A stretch of DNA of 64,000 nt from Rapana venosa (taxonomy: Eukaryota > Mollusca > Gastropoda > Neogastropoda > Muricidae). The stretch covers positions 48,738,108 through 48,802,107 of the forward strand of contig CM054158.1 in NCBI GenBank assembly GCA_028751875.1. The letters run 5' to 3'. How positions within the stretch are numbered: position 1 is the first letter of the stretch; every line of letters starts with the position of its first letter. Below the pieces are notes generated by a model. The model searched no databases. It was not told the origin of the DNA and saw only the letters and a program-made list of their open reading frames with translations. This document shows positions 49,001 through 63,119 of this stretch, one piece after another. Made by a program: the position numbers and the translations under genes.

Positions 49001-51188
49001 ATTCTTGATTAATAATAAGAATAGTAATAAAATAAAAAAATTCACAACAGACGACGTCTCACCCACCCAAAATCAACAGCAGCTTAAACTGAAGATATCC
49101 ATTATTCTTGATTAATAATAAGAACAGTAATAAAAGAAAAAAAAATCACAACAGACGACGTCTCACCCACCCAAAATCAACAGCAGCCTAAACTGAAGAT
49201 ATCCATTATTCTTGATTAATAATAAGAATACTAATAATAAAAAAAAAAAATCACAACAGACGACGTCACCCACCCAAAATCAAGAGCAGCTCCTGCGCCC
49301 TTCCCAGGGCAAACACGGGAATCAAACACCGCCCTCCTCGGTTCACGATGTCATGAACCAGCCCCGTGAACCGGTGCTCTCGCTCCTCTCGGTTTTCGTG
49401 AATGTGGGTTCCATACGTCGATTCCTGACACACAAAGGCACTGGGGCTTTTGAGATGAATGAATCGTGTTTCTGCGCTGATTCCAGCAGTTGAAAACTAA
49501 GAGGACAGATCCTCCCCCCACCCCACCAAAAATGAAAGAGGGGGACATGGTCTCCCCTCTCCCCGAGCCAACATACATACCTGTACTAAAGAAAAAGGGG
49601 GGGGGGGGGGCATTTTGCGCATATATTTACATTCTTATGATGTTATAGTCTTATTTGAATTATACATATACACTGGCTATCCATGTATGTATGTTAGTCT
49701 GTCGTTCTCGACGATGACCTCCAAAACAGCAGAGGAGGCAGCTGCTGTTTCGGAAATTGGGCAGAAATTTGATTATAGTGGAGATGCCTTGCCCACAGTA
49801 CATCCCCACTCTCTCGGCCAAGTGGGCATAAGGACAGTCAGCGTTGGAGATGTTCTCCAAAGGCCAACCAGCCCCCAGGGCTGCAGCACATAAGGATGGT
49901 GCAAGTCAAGCCTCCTAGTCAGAGTCATAGTTGATCACTAAAGACTAAGCTGTAAAGTGGAATTTCCATGAGTGGGCTATCCACATAAGAGCTATAAGGA
50001 CATTGTTAAGATGTTATAGTCTTATCCGAATATATACATATACACTGGCTACACATATACACATAACAGCCATACTGACATTGATACAATGTTATAGTCT
50101 TATCCGAATATACATATGCACTGGCTATACATATACACAAACAGCCATCATGGTACACATGCTGTTCAGCAATGTGACCTTTACTTATTTTTTGTGGCTG
50201 ACGGGATGCACTGCAGGAACTGTTTGCACCTAGGAAATAAAACGTGCAGGAATTTTCTTTGAAATGGTACCCCCCCCCCCCCCCCCCCCCCCCCCCAAAA
50301 AAAAGAGATTTGAAAATAATTGCAATCGGCTGTTATGTCCAATACATATGCACATATTTTGCTATCATTTCAACTGATAATACAGAGATAATACATTTTT
50401 TTTTCTTCAAAATGTTTTGTCTATTTTTCTTTAAAATCCTGAGTAATCTTCCCATATTCATTGAGTTACCCTGCCGACACCAATCACAACATAATTCTTT
50501 ATAGCAATTACAATCTCAATTTATTTTCTGTCAGTAAAACATACACTTTGATACACTTCAGAGCAATATTTGAATTTTTGTGAGATGTTTTGTTTTTCTG
50601 TCAAAAATCTCAAATTAATCCAAGAGTGAAAGGGTAAACAAATACATAAGCAATCAGGTTAAAAAAAACACCTGATTTTCTGTAAGTTTACTTTAACATG
50701 TGTTTTGTGATTCAGAAGTTCTGTTAGATGATCTCTGATTTCTGTTTATCTGAGTTTTGTTTCGGTCTTAGTGGAGTTATGATCATCAGAACTTGCAACC
50801 GACTTTTGAAACTCTAATACCTGCTTGCTGAAAGGTGACACACACTCAAAAAAATCAAACTTAACGACAGTTTTTATAACTTACAATAACGACATTATAA
50901 CTTACAATAATGACATTATAACTTACAATAATGACATTATAACTTACAATAATGACAATATCAGGGCTGTTTGACACAGACTAAAAGAAAAAATCGAGCT
51001 TGACCACAATATTTCTAACTTACAATAATGACGATGTCAGGGCGGACTTTGGGCATTTCTGCTGCCATCAGATGCCTGTCTTCCTGCCTGGAATAATCCC
51101 CTGTGTACAGGATCTGCGGGACAAATACAACAACAACACAATAACAATCACACACACACACATATATATATATACGTACACACACAAT

Positions 51189-51230
<42 letters not shown>

Positions 51231-54200
51231 CATACACACACACACACAGATGCATCAGCTCATTATGCTGTTTACTTGCCAGTAGAAGGCAAATACTTTT
51301 CTTAACTTTTATTTTTACCCTCAGCTAAAGCTCCGAGGTTCACTAACGTTGAGAGTTTTGCAGCTGTGACCATTTTTACCCACCTTTAAGGTAGCTGCAT
51401 TCTGACTTCGGGGATGGTGTCTGAACACACCACCACTGCACATGCATGTTAAAAAAAACAACTTGCCATATGTCCCTACTGGCATGAAATGGCCAACTAT
51501 TCTGAAAGGCAGAACAGGTTTTTAATGTGGGCGCAAGATGTTCTGCGTGTGTTTGCACATGGGGCCTCGCAATGCTCTAACCTCTAGGCTATGCTGCCCC
51601 CATATACAGATGAATCTCCTCATTATGTGATTTATCTATTAGTAGAAGGCAAAATGACTTTCTTAACTATCAAAAATATACTTTCCAGCATCATTAGTGC
51701 TTCATAACTGCTTACCCCCCCCCCCCCCCCCCCAAACTGCGTATACCTTCAAAAACCAAGACAACAGATTAGATTTAAAACTGGAGGTGGGTGGGAGATA
51801 GCCTAATGGTTAGAAAGTTAAACTCCAAACCTGACAGCCCATGTTCGAATTTCCACTGAGGCACCTATTATAGGGCACTTTTCGCTAGGAGTCAACATCA
51901 GTACTGATTCCACTCCCCTGAAAAGTCCTTTGCATGCGACTATAAACCAAGGTCGCAGAACATCATACGCACATTGCAACATGTTGAAGAGGCAGGCGGC
52001 TTTGTGTGCCGGTAGGAATAGATGTGACAAAATTTTAAAAAACGCATGCACATCAACCCTGAGGTCAGAATGCAGCTCACTTACTGAAGGGTGAAAACAA
52101 TCGCACACACAAAATCTCACCATTGGTGAACCTCGGAGCTCTAGCTCAGGAAACGGGAAAAAAACCCAACCCCCCAAACCAAACCAAACTTAAAAAGTGA
52201 ATTCGGCAGCAAAATGTCTTTGTCTTTTGGATGCGTTCTACAGAATCTGTCTTTGAAAACCGAATTTTCAGAGTACCCAGTTGTACAAACATCCCTGCAT
52301 TTCATTCATAGTTCAGCTCAGTGCCAAGGTCTACACTAAAATGTTGTTATGTTGTAAAATGTTGTGCTGAGATTGCCTGCCTTCAGTCATGACAAGAGGT
52401 TAAATTAACCTGCACTCTCCATTAACCTCTTAACTGCCCAGTGCAAGTGCACCCTATATGCCGGGGAATAAAATTCTTATGTACCACTGCTATGTTCATA
52501 TCCCTCTTACTCAGAAACTACTACATGAATATTCCTGATTGTCTACCCAATGACAGTATATGTATTGTAGATTACTTCGAGGCCAGCTCAAATTAGTTAG
52601 CATGATATTTCATTGCGAAAATATATTTAAAATGTAAAAAATCGACCATAAATACGATTTCTTCATCACCACTGTCATTCTGAGTACCCCCCATCTCAAT
52701 AATGTCAAACATATGTCTAGGCCAAATCTCATTCATTGTTTTTTAAATACACGATCTCCTGAATCATACGTGATCGTTTTCATCACTGTTAGGTAAATCT
52801 AGTGTTTTATTTGCCACTTTTACAGCTGTGTAAAGTTATTTATGCCTTCAACAAGAAGTGTCAGCAATTTTGAACAAGAACTTCCCAAGCAGTCACATAT
52901 AAAAACACAAAATACGAGTGAAAAAACGATCGTTTTTGCCATGGTTTTTGCAGCTTGATGTTGCCAAGCAACAGGAGAGTGGTCTCCATTAATTTTGGAG
53001 TTCTTTCCCTTTAACTGTACTCAAGGAAGCTGGCTTGTTTACTTCGGTTCAACACCCCGGAAATTTTCCGAGTTGTTGGCGTATAGGGTGCACGTTTAGC
53101 CCCGGAAAATTTCCGGGGTAAGGCAGTCTAGTGGTTAAAGAGGAAAAAATCCTCCAAAGTCGGAGTATAGCTGCCTATATGGCGAGGTCCTTCAAAACCA
53201 TCATACACGCAAACGTCTCTCATCCGGTGTACTTCCGATCTCACAGTGATTCCCAGGTGGGATGATGAGTGAGTCAGAGAGCGTGTTCTGGGTGATGACC
53301 CCCCAGGGTGTTAAGCAGCGGAACGCCCAACAACATCCGTAGTCCCAGCAAACAAAAGCAAAGCTTCTGACATTGTAAGCCTGTAACGAAAGTTACACTT
53401 TTGACACGTTCATCCAAAGTCTTGTTTCTTTACCGTAACTCTTCATTCTCAATCATTGACCCCTCCCCATTTGGGGATGCCCGGGGCCTGTCAGTATAAA
53501 CAGCATCCTCACCTTCTGGAAATTCTGTGAGCACGAGGAATTGCCTCTTTTCTATCATTCTCTTTGTTTCTGCCTTGTTCTTTTCATTCTTGTCACCTCC
53601 TCCTTGTCTATTTCCTGCCTTCTTGGTCCATTCTCCTGCCTTTTTTCCCAGAAAAAACCCCTTAAGACATAACTATTCTTTCCCACACTTTATTTTTATT
53701 AAAATTTTTTTTATTCTTTCATATCGAGGATAATGGAATAAGGATTTATGTGCTTTTTTTTACATCCAGTCCCCTTGTGGATGCGGATTTGTGAATTCTG
53801 TCATCTGTTCCTACTGGCACACAATGGCCTATACTTATGAAAAGCAGAACAGGATTTAATATGTGCGCAAGATGTTCTGCGTGTGTTCGCACACGGGACC
53901 CCGGTTTATAGTCTCATCCGAAGGACTTTTGGGGAGAGTGGAGTTTGCACTAATGTTAACTCCAGAGGAAAATATCCCCTTGAACGGGAATCGAACCCGG
54001 GTCGTCAGATTGCGAGCGCAATGTTCTAACCACTAGGCTGTCCCGTCCCGTCACTGAAGTTGCATGTGCTGGGTCTGACTTGCCAGGCGCGTAACGGCAG
54101 CGTAACACAATTTCGCTCATATGACAGACAGCAATAGTTACCGTGCGAGCGTTTAACAAAGAAGAAGGCTCCACAGTCACAGCAAACGAAACAAAACTTT

Positions 54201-55284
54201 TGGTGTCGTAAGCCTTTACCTACATTTTTGACAAGTTTTTATTTTATATATATATATTCTTTTATATATTCTTTTATATGGAAAATAATGGAATAAGCAC
54301 TCATGTGCTTTTTTACATCCAGTGTATGTGTATGCGGTTTTGTAAATTTTGTCATCCGTTTCCACAATGGCCTACTCTTCCGAAAAGCGGAACAGGATTT
54401 AACGTGTGCGCAAGATGTTCTGCATGCGTTCGAACACGGGGCCTCGGTTTATAGTCTCATCCGAAGGACTTTGACATTCAGTTCAATTTTTTGGTCAAAC
54501 TGGGAAGGGCGGGCAAGGCCGGGAATCGAACCCAGAACCTCACGGTTTACTTGTTGGCAGGCAAACGGCTTAACCATCCCTGCCACCTTCCAAAGTTCAT
54601 CGGAAGTCTTGCTCGCTCTACAGTAAACCTCCGAGCTCCGACACTGACTGACCTTGACACCGGCAATCTCGATCATGAACATGGCAGCGCCCAGCACATG
54701 CCCGGCATTGTAGCACCAGAAACGGATGCCCCCCACGTCCACCTCCTGATGAAAGTTGACGGTCTCGATTTTCACCATGCTTTTCTCAATGTCCCCCTCA
54801 GAGTACAGCATGGCGTCCGTTGAAATGTTGCTGCAAAACACAGAGAGAGAGAGAAAAACCAGAGGAAATGTTGCTGCAAAACACAGAGAGAAAAACCAGA
54901 GGAAATGTTGCTGCAAAACACAGAGAGAAAAACCAGAGGAAATGTTGCTGCAAAACACAGAGAGACGGAGAGAAAAACCAGAGGAAATGTTGCTGCAAAA
55001 CAGAGAGAGAGAGAAAAACCAGAGGAAATGTTGCTGCAAAACAGAGAGAGAGAAAAACCAGAGGAAATGTTGCTGCAAAACACAGAGAGAGAAAAACCAG
55101 AGGAAATGTTGCTGCAAAACACAGAGAGAGAGAAAAACCAGAGGAAATGTTGCTGCAAAACATAGAGAGAGAGAAAAACCAGAGGAAATGTTGCTGCAAA
55201 ACACAGAGAGAGAGAAAAACCAGAGGAAATGTTGCTGCAAAACACAGAGAGAGAGAAAAACCAGAGGTAATGTTGTTGCAAAAC

Positions 55285-55361
<77 letters not shown>

Positions 55362-58300
55362 AAAAACCCCAAAGGAAATGTTAATGTAAAACAGAAAGAA
55401 AAACAGAGGAAAATTAATATTATGATAATGATAATAATGATAATGTATGGAATTTATATAGTGCTGAATCTTGTAAAGCAACAAATCAAAGCGCTCATTT
55501 AAATTTTTTTTATTGAGGATAATGGAATAAGCACTCATGTGCTTTTTTACATCCAGTCCCCGTGTGTATGCAGTTTTGTAAATTTTGTCATCTGTTCCCA
55601 CCGGCACACAATGGCCTACTCTTTCGAAAAGCGGAACAGGATTTAACGTGTGCGCAAGATGTTCTGTGTGCGTTCGCACACGGGGCCTCGGTTTATAGTC
55701 TCATCCGAAGGACATGTTATGACAACAGAGAGAGAAAAACAGGGGAAATGTTACTGCAAAGAGAAGAAATGTTACTGCAAAGAGAGTGAAAGCGAGAGAG
55801 AAACAGAGGTAATGTTACTGTAAACAGAGAGAGAGAGAGAGACACCTCCCCCCTGAGAAAATAATACTGCAAACAGAGGAAATGTTACTGCAAACAGAGA
55901 GACAAAAAACAGAGGAAATGTTACTGACATCCAGAGAGACAGAAAAACAGAGAAAACCTTAATCCAGACAGAAAGGAAAACATACGAAATATGTTAAGAC
56001 TTAAAAACCCCCAAACAAAACCCCAAACCAAAAACTGCAGGCAACTGTGATAATGACAGACAACAGAAAAACTGAGAAAGCATCTTAACTCTCCTACTAC
56101 CGTCGGCGGGTTGACCCGCCCTCTTACTACTTGATCCACGAAGCCACGGGCGGGTGTGCCCGCCGAATACCTGGGGACAGGGTGTCTCCCTTTGCGCTAT
56201 TTATATACCATGGTCTCACACCCCTTATCGTTTTAGACATGCGCAGTGAGTTCCCAGATAGTGTAGCTGCCGCCATTTGCAATTTTCGCTTCAGTTGATC
56301 GATTTTGGTGCCGATTTTTTCGATTTTACGGCGATGTCATCGAGTAACAATTTTTGGAGGGAGCTGCATCAATATGGCGACTGCTTCAACGAACTTTTTG
56401 GAGGATTTTCTGTGAAAATAATGGCAGAATCTGAACTTATGTGGACTGAAATGGACTTAGAAGCTGAAAAGAGGATTCAAGAGTTGCAGAGTGGAATCGA
56501 TGTGCTGTGTTTATTGGTGATTCGAGTGATGAAGATGACTATGACAGTGGTGTAAACAACGATCCTGCCGAGGGGGGCATATGACTGTGACTGGCTTAAA
56601 ATGAAAAAATTTCGTGAAAATTGTGGCTCCAGAAACTTGCAAAATGATGCTAGTGACTCGTGGGTAGTATGATGGGTTTTTTTCTTCTGTTTTTCACTGG
56701 CGAAGTGCAAAATAAAATTGGAACAAACCGTGACCTGATTTCAATGGCTGTTTGTTCGTCAGCCTGTATGCTTGTTTGTGAGTGTGATTGCATGTTATTC
56801 TAATATTATCTGAACATTATTACTTATTTTGCATGTTTGATTTCATTTCACTTCATCTTTACAATTCTTTACCTCTTGAAATAGTCATATTTTAAAAATT
56901 ATTGCATAACCACCGTAGCCAACAACAACCGCAACATCATCGCCATCAGCATTCCACAACAACAAGTCACACAAGAGTCAAACGAAGAAATATTGAATTT
57001 TTATTCACAACTTAACAAGTACAGAAAGTTTCATGTAGATCTGTCTTTATTTCGATTTTTTATTATTTTTTAAAGTCAGTAGGTGTGAAACTGAAAGACA
57101 CTGCAGAAAATACTTGGTATACAGTGGTAAGTAAGAGAAACGGAACGCGGTAGTAGAAGAGTTAACACCGCAATTTTCAACACGAAACCCCCCCCCCAAA
57201 TCTCTCAAAACTCTGTTGCGATTACATATTTTGGTCATAATCTGAAAAAAATTATCTTATCACAGCGCAGAAATCAAAACTTTCTGAATAACTTCTAATT
57301 TCACCATAAAAGGATCCTCAAACATTCACTATCCACACAGCTTGATTCGCCAACAATTCCACCACATCCTGCAAAACACGAAGCTTTCAGTTTCAGTGCC
57401 GCCAGGGGGGTCCCTACCTGACTTTGACGTAATCGGACAGGAGCCAGCGATAGATGGCCTTGGTGGCGTGGGTCATGAAGCAGCGACCTCTGAACTTGGT
57501 TTTCTCCATGAAATAGGGCAGACCCCCGCTATGGTCCAGATGAAAGCTGTAACACCACGCACACACGCACTTAGTTTTGTACTTCAGTTCACTACACGCG
57601 CATGCAGGCACTCACACATGCAAGGCACTTGCAAGTACACACACACACACTTGACTTATGCCTCTTGGTTCCTTGGGGAACATAGGGCAGCAACAACACC
57701 CCTCCAACGAACTCGGTTCTGGGAGATCCTCTTCAGCTCAGCCCATGTCCGTCATAGGCTCTACCAGAGAGGACTCTTCCCCAACCATGTCGCTTGTAAG
57801 AGGTAATGCTGCAGTTTCAGTAACAGACTAGTTTTTAAGTGAATGGGTCGTTAGCCCAATGCACAACCCCCAACCTGGAGGACCAGGGTGCATCGTTTAG
57901 TCTGGCTCCTCCCCCCCAGACCTGTTGAGCATGGTTGAACCTGCCAGAGGCCGAAGCCCCCGCCCACATAGCTCTGGGGGTCATTGAAGCACGCAAGCCA
58001 TCCCACCACGACAAGGTGACACACCATCGGGAAGCACACACACACACACATATATATATCTACATGGATATACACACGCACGCACGCACACAGGCATGCG
58101 CTCGCACGCACGCACACACACACCCACCCACACACACATTAATTCTGTTCCGTTTTTTGTAAGAGTAGGCCATTGTGTGCCGGTGGGAACATAGTCATGA
58201 CAGAATTTACAAAAACGCATACACACGGGGACTGGTGTAAAAAAGCACATAAGTGCTTATTCCATTATCCTTGATATAAAAGAATATAAAAAAAAAACTA

Positions 58301-61300
58301 ATAAAATTTTTTTTTAAAAAAGGCACTTGCAAGTACACACACACACACATATGGATATACACAGTCACACTCATACACAGGCATGTGCGCGTGCACATCC
58401 ACACACACATGCATGCACACACACACACAAGATAGCCTGATGGTTAGAGCATTGCGTTCATGATCTGATGACCTGGGTTTGAATCTCGTTTAAAGGGATT
58501 TTCCTCCCTGGAGTTAACACCAGTGCCGACTCTACTTCCCCCTAAAATTCCTTTGGATGAGACTATAAACTGAAGTCCTGTGTGTGAACGCATGCAGAAC
58601 ATCTCGCACACATGTTAAAACCTGTTCTGTTTTTTGGAAGAGTAGGCCACTGTGTGCTGGTGGGAACGGATGACAAAATTGACAAAACTGCATACACCCG
58701 GGGACTGAATGTAAAAAAAGCACATGAGTGCTTATTCCAGTATTCTTGAAATAAAAGATAAAATAAACACGAGTGCTTATTCCATTATTCTTGAAATAAA
58801 AGATAAAATAAACACATACACGCACGCGAGCGTGCGCACACACACGCATGTATGCACGCACGCACGCACACGCACACACACACACACACACAAAGCACTT
58901 ACTGGCTGACCAGCATGAGGTCAATCTCCTCTGGTTCGATGAGGTCAAGGAAAGGCAAGGACTCCATGCCATGCATGCCGGGATGAATGCCGCAGTCCAG
59001 CTACGACATCAAAATACAACACCACTTACGTTAGCTGCCATGTCACAGACAGTTCTTATACAGACAGTATGTTGTATTTTGTATGTATGTTGTCTGTCGT
59101 GTCCGACGATGACCTCCAAAACAGCAGAGGAGGCAGCTGCTGTTTTGAAAACTGGGCAGAAATTTTATTATAGTGGAGATGCCTTGCCCACAGCACATTC
59201 CCACTCTCTCGGCCAAGTGGGCGTAAGGACAGTCAGCGTTGGAGATGTTCTCCAAAGGCCAACCAGCCCCCAGGGCTGCAGCACATAAGGACTGTGCGAG
59301 TCAAGCCTCCTAGTCAGAGAGTCATAGTTGATCACTAAAGACTAAGCTGTAAAGTGGAATTCCATGAGTGGGAAAGCCACTGGTCATACAGCCTCTCACT
59401 TTGCTGTTGTTGCCCCCAGCGTCAATGGTTTAATCAAGAACTGTGATAAAGCCCAGGCGCTGACGGCACATGTATTTTGTACGACACACTGACATTCACA
59501 TATATGAAAATGATACGATGCACAGTAACACACACACACACACACACACTGACAACACTGGCATTCAGATTCACATATGAAAATATGATGCACAGAAACA
59601 CACACACACACACTGACAACAATGACATTCACATGATATGAAAATATGATGCATATTAATATACACACACACACACACTGACACAGTAGGCCATCATGTG
59701 CCTGTGGGAACACATGACAAAATTAAAAAAAACCCTATGCACACTGGGACTCGATGTAAAAAAAAGCCAATGCATGAGTGGTTATTCCACAATCCTAAAA
59801 AAAAAGAAAAAAAGAAAAGAAAACATACCAATTATAATACAAACAGTGGAACACTCTCCTATGTAAACAGGCAAAAACTAAGAAGGAAGGTGGCAGGATG
59901 GTTAAGACCTTCACCTGCCTAACAAGTAAACTGTGAGGTTCTGGGTTCGATTCCCAGCCTCACCCTTTCTTCTCCCAGTTTGACACGAAAAGCGAAATAA
60001 ACGTCAAAGTCCTTTGAATGAGACTAAACTGAGGCCCCATGTACAAAATATGCAGCAAATGCATGCAGAAATCTTGCGCACATGTTAAAAAACACCCTGT
60101 TCTGCCTTTTAAAAGAATACTTCTTCTTCTTCTTATTCCTTAAAGCTCCTAGCGGAGCATAGGGCCTCAACAGTGTCCCTCCACCTTCTCCTGTCTCTGG
60201 CAAGGGTCTTGGCCTCTTCCCATGTCAGGCTGGAGTCTCTCAGCTCACTATGCAGGCTTCTCCTCCAGGTCTGTTTGGGGCGCCCTCTCTTCCTTTCCCC
60301 TGCGGGTTTCACTCGAGCGCTTGTCTGGTGATGTTGCAAGGCTCCTTCCATAGGGTGTGGCCGACCCAACGCCACTTTCGCCGCCTTACTTGGACTTCCA
60401 TAGGCTGTTGGTTCGCCCTCATCCACAGGTCGGTACTTGGCACTCTGTCAAACCATCTGAGATGAAGGATCTGCCGGAGACATCCGTTGATGAAGGTCTG
60501 GATCTTGGAGGAGCTGGTGTTGATGACCCGCTCAGTTCTGACCCGTAGAGAAGCACAGACTTCACGTTGGAGTTGAAGATCCTGAGCTTGGTGGTTGTGG
60601 AGATCGCATTTGTTCTCCATACGGGTTTCAAGATGGCAAATGCTTGGCGTGCTTAAAAGAATACTGAGTAGGCCATTTTGTGCCAGTATTCATGAACAGA
60701 TGAGAAATGAAAAAAAACCAATGCATACACACAGATGTCGTGTTCAGACACCATCCCTGAAGTCAGAGTGTGGCTACCTAAATCAGCAAATGGTGGTGGT
60801 GGTGGGGGAACGGTTGCATACGAAAAAATCTCACCTTTGGTGAACCTCGAAGCTCTAGCTAAGGAACCCCCCACCCCCACCAAAACCCCCCCAGACAAAA
60901 ACAAAGCAAAGTGTACATCACTACATGTTGAATGTACGAGTCCTGAAGCATACACACACTTAAAATACAAACAGCACGCAGACAGAATCGCTGTAAAACA
61001 CTAACCTCATACAACAATACATAAGCACACAGAAAAGACCTACATGAATTCACCTAAACGAACATGATATCTGGACGTAAAACATGATACATTACTAAAG
61101 ACTTTAACATACAAGACAGAACAGCCACAAAAATAATTTTTGAGAAGAAACCCCTCCCAAAATTTTTTAAAGTTTTCGTTATACTATTAATATTATACGG
61201 GCAATCAGGTGTGTGTATGCATGCTTGTGTGTGTGTGTGTGTGCTCCCTTATAAATTTGTATGAAAGTGCATTTATATGGCTGTATTTTTTGGGGGTGGG

Positions 61301-63088
61301 TGGGGGGGGAGGGGGAGAAGATGCAACTCACCAAGATCTTTTTTCCTTTGAACTCCAAAAGGTGACATGACCGCCCCACTTCTTGGCCAGCTCCTCTGCA
61401 AATCAAAACAAAATTCTCGGTATGAACAATGCGATCAACAGATTCTTCATTCTTCTTCATAAAGACTACCGATAACTTGAATTCATAAGCCAGATTTTTT
61501 ATTGACGCCTAATCTTTGCTTTGCCCTAAGCGTTGACATTAAACCATACAGCCATATATAAATGCACTTTCAAAGTTTCATATAAATTTATAAGCACACA
61601 CACAAGCATGCATGCACACACCTGAATTCCGATTAATATTAATAGTAAATAATGAAATAAACTAATGGTGAGATTTTTGTGATGTGACATTTTGCTCACC
61701 ATTAAGGTAGCCACATTCTGACTTCATGAATAACAAATGTAAATGATTTCTATTAAATCTAACGCTTTGATTATAGTTTAGACTGGGACTCTTTACATAA
61801 TTCTGGCGATCCTTCCCATTATGCATATATGGCATGATATGCTTGGAAGATGTGATCACTGCTGTCGCTACATAAAATGTTTTACACATACTGTGGCATA
61901 GACATAGTTTTCACAAATGATTAAGTACTTCAAGTTAACCAAACAAAATTCCTGACCTTCTCCAATAATTTTTCCAGACCCATACTAAGAGTAAGATATG
62001 CGGATGACACAGTGCTAATTGCTGACTCAGAGGAAAAACTACAAAATATCCTTACAACAGTCACAATCGAAAGTGAAAACAAAGGACTCCAACTGAATGC
62101 AAAGAAGACTGAGTGCATGGTAATCTCAAAACAGTCAGACATGCCTGTATGTAACATTTTATGCAAAGGGGAAAGAATAAAACAAGTTTGCACCTTTAAA
62201 TACTTGGGCTTCACAATAACTCCAGACGCCAGATGCGACACAGAAATAAAGAAGAGAATCGCTTTGTCTAAAGACACATTCACCAAGATGAAGCCCATCT
62301 TTACCAACAGAAATATAAGACTCAGCACCAAAATCAGCACTCTGAAAGCCTACATATGGTCCATCCTTCTGTACGGATGTGAATGCTGGATGCTGACAAA
62401 AGACCTCGAAAGAAGACTTGAACTTTGAAGCAGCAGAAATGTGGTATATCAGAAGAATTATGAGAATATCATGGACTGAAAAGAAGTCAAACGAAGAAGT
62501 AATGGAAATGGCCGGGTACAAAAGATCCCTACTCAAAACCATCAGAAAAAGACAACTACAATTTTTTTGGCACATAAACAGAGCTGATGGAATAGAAAAG
62601 CAAATATTGTGTGGAAAGATTTGTGGTACCAAAGACAGAGGAAGACAACGCACAAAATACACAGACAGTCTGAATAGCTACACAACGAGGAAAGAATCCC
62701 CCAATGAACTCATCAGGAGAACTGACAACAGAGAGGAATGGAAGGCCATGATCGCTGATGTCTGCAACAGACCTGGCACATGAAGAAGAAGAATACTTAT
62801 CAGTAAATTGTATGCATTTTCTTCTTAACCATTTCTTCCAGGTTTGAAATTTGCCTGGTTAGCCCATCTTTACTTTTTTTCTTTGCTGAAATATGTGGGA
62901 TGTAAATTATATAATCACAACTGAAAAATTTAATGTGCTTGTTACTTAAAGTGGATCGGTGGTCTAGAGGTAACGCGCCTGTCTAGAAAGCGAAAAGTCC
63001 GGGTCAGAAGTGTGCGGTGGTTCAAATCCCGTTTTGGCCCAAAACTTTTCCCCCATCCATTAGACCATGAGTGGTGGTCTGGGCGCTA

Positions 63089-63119
<31 letters not shown>

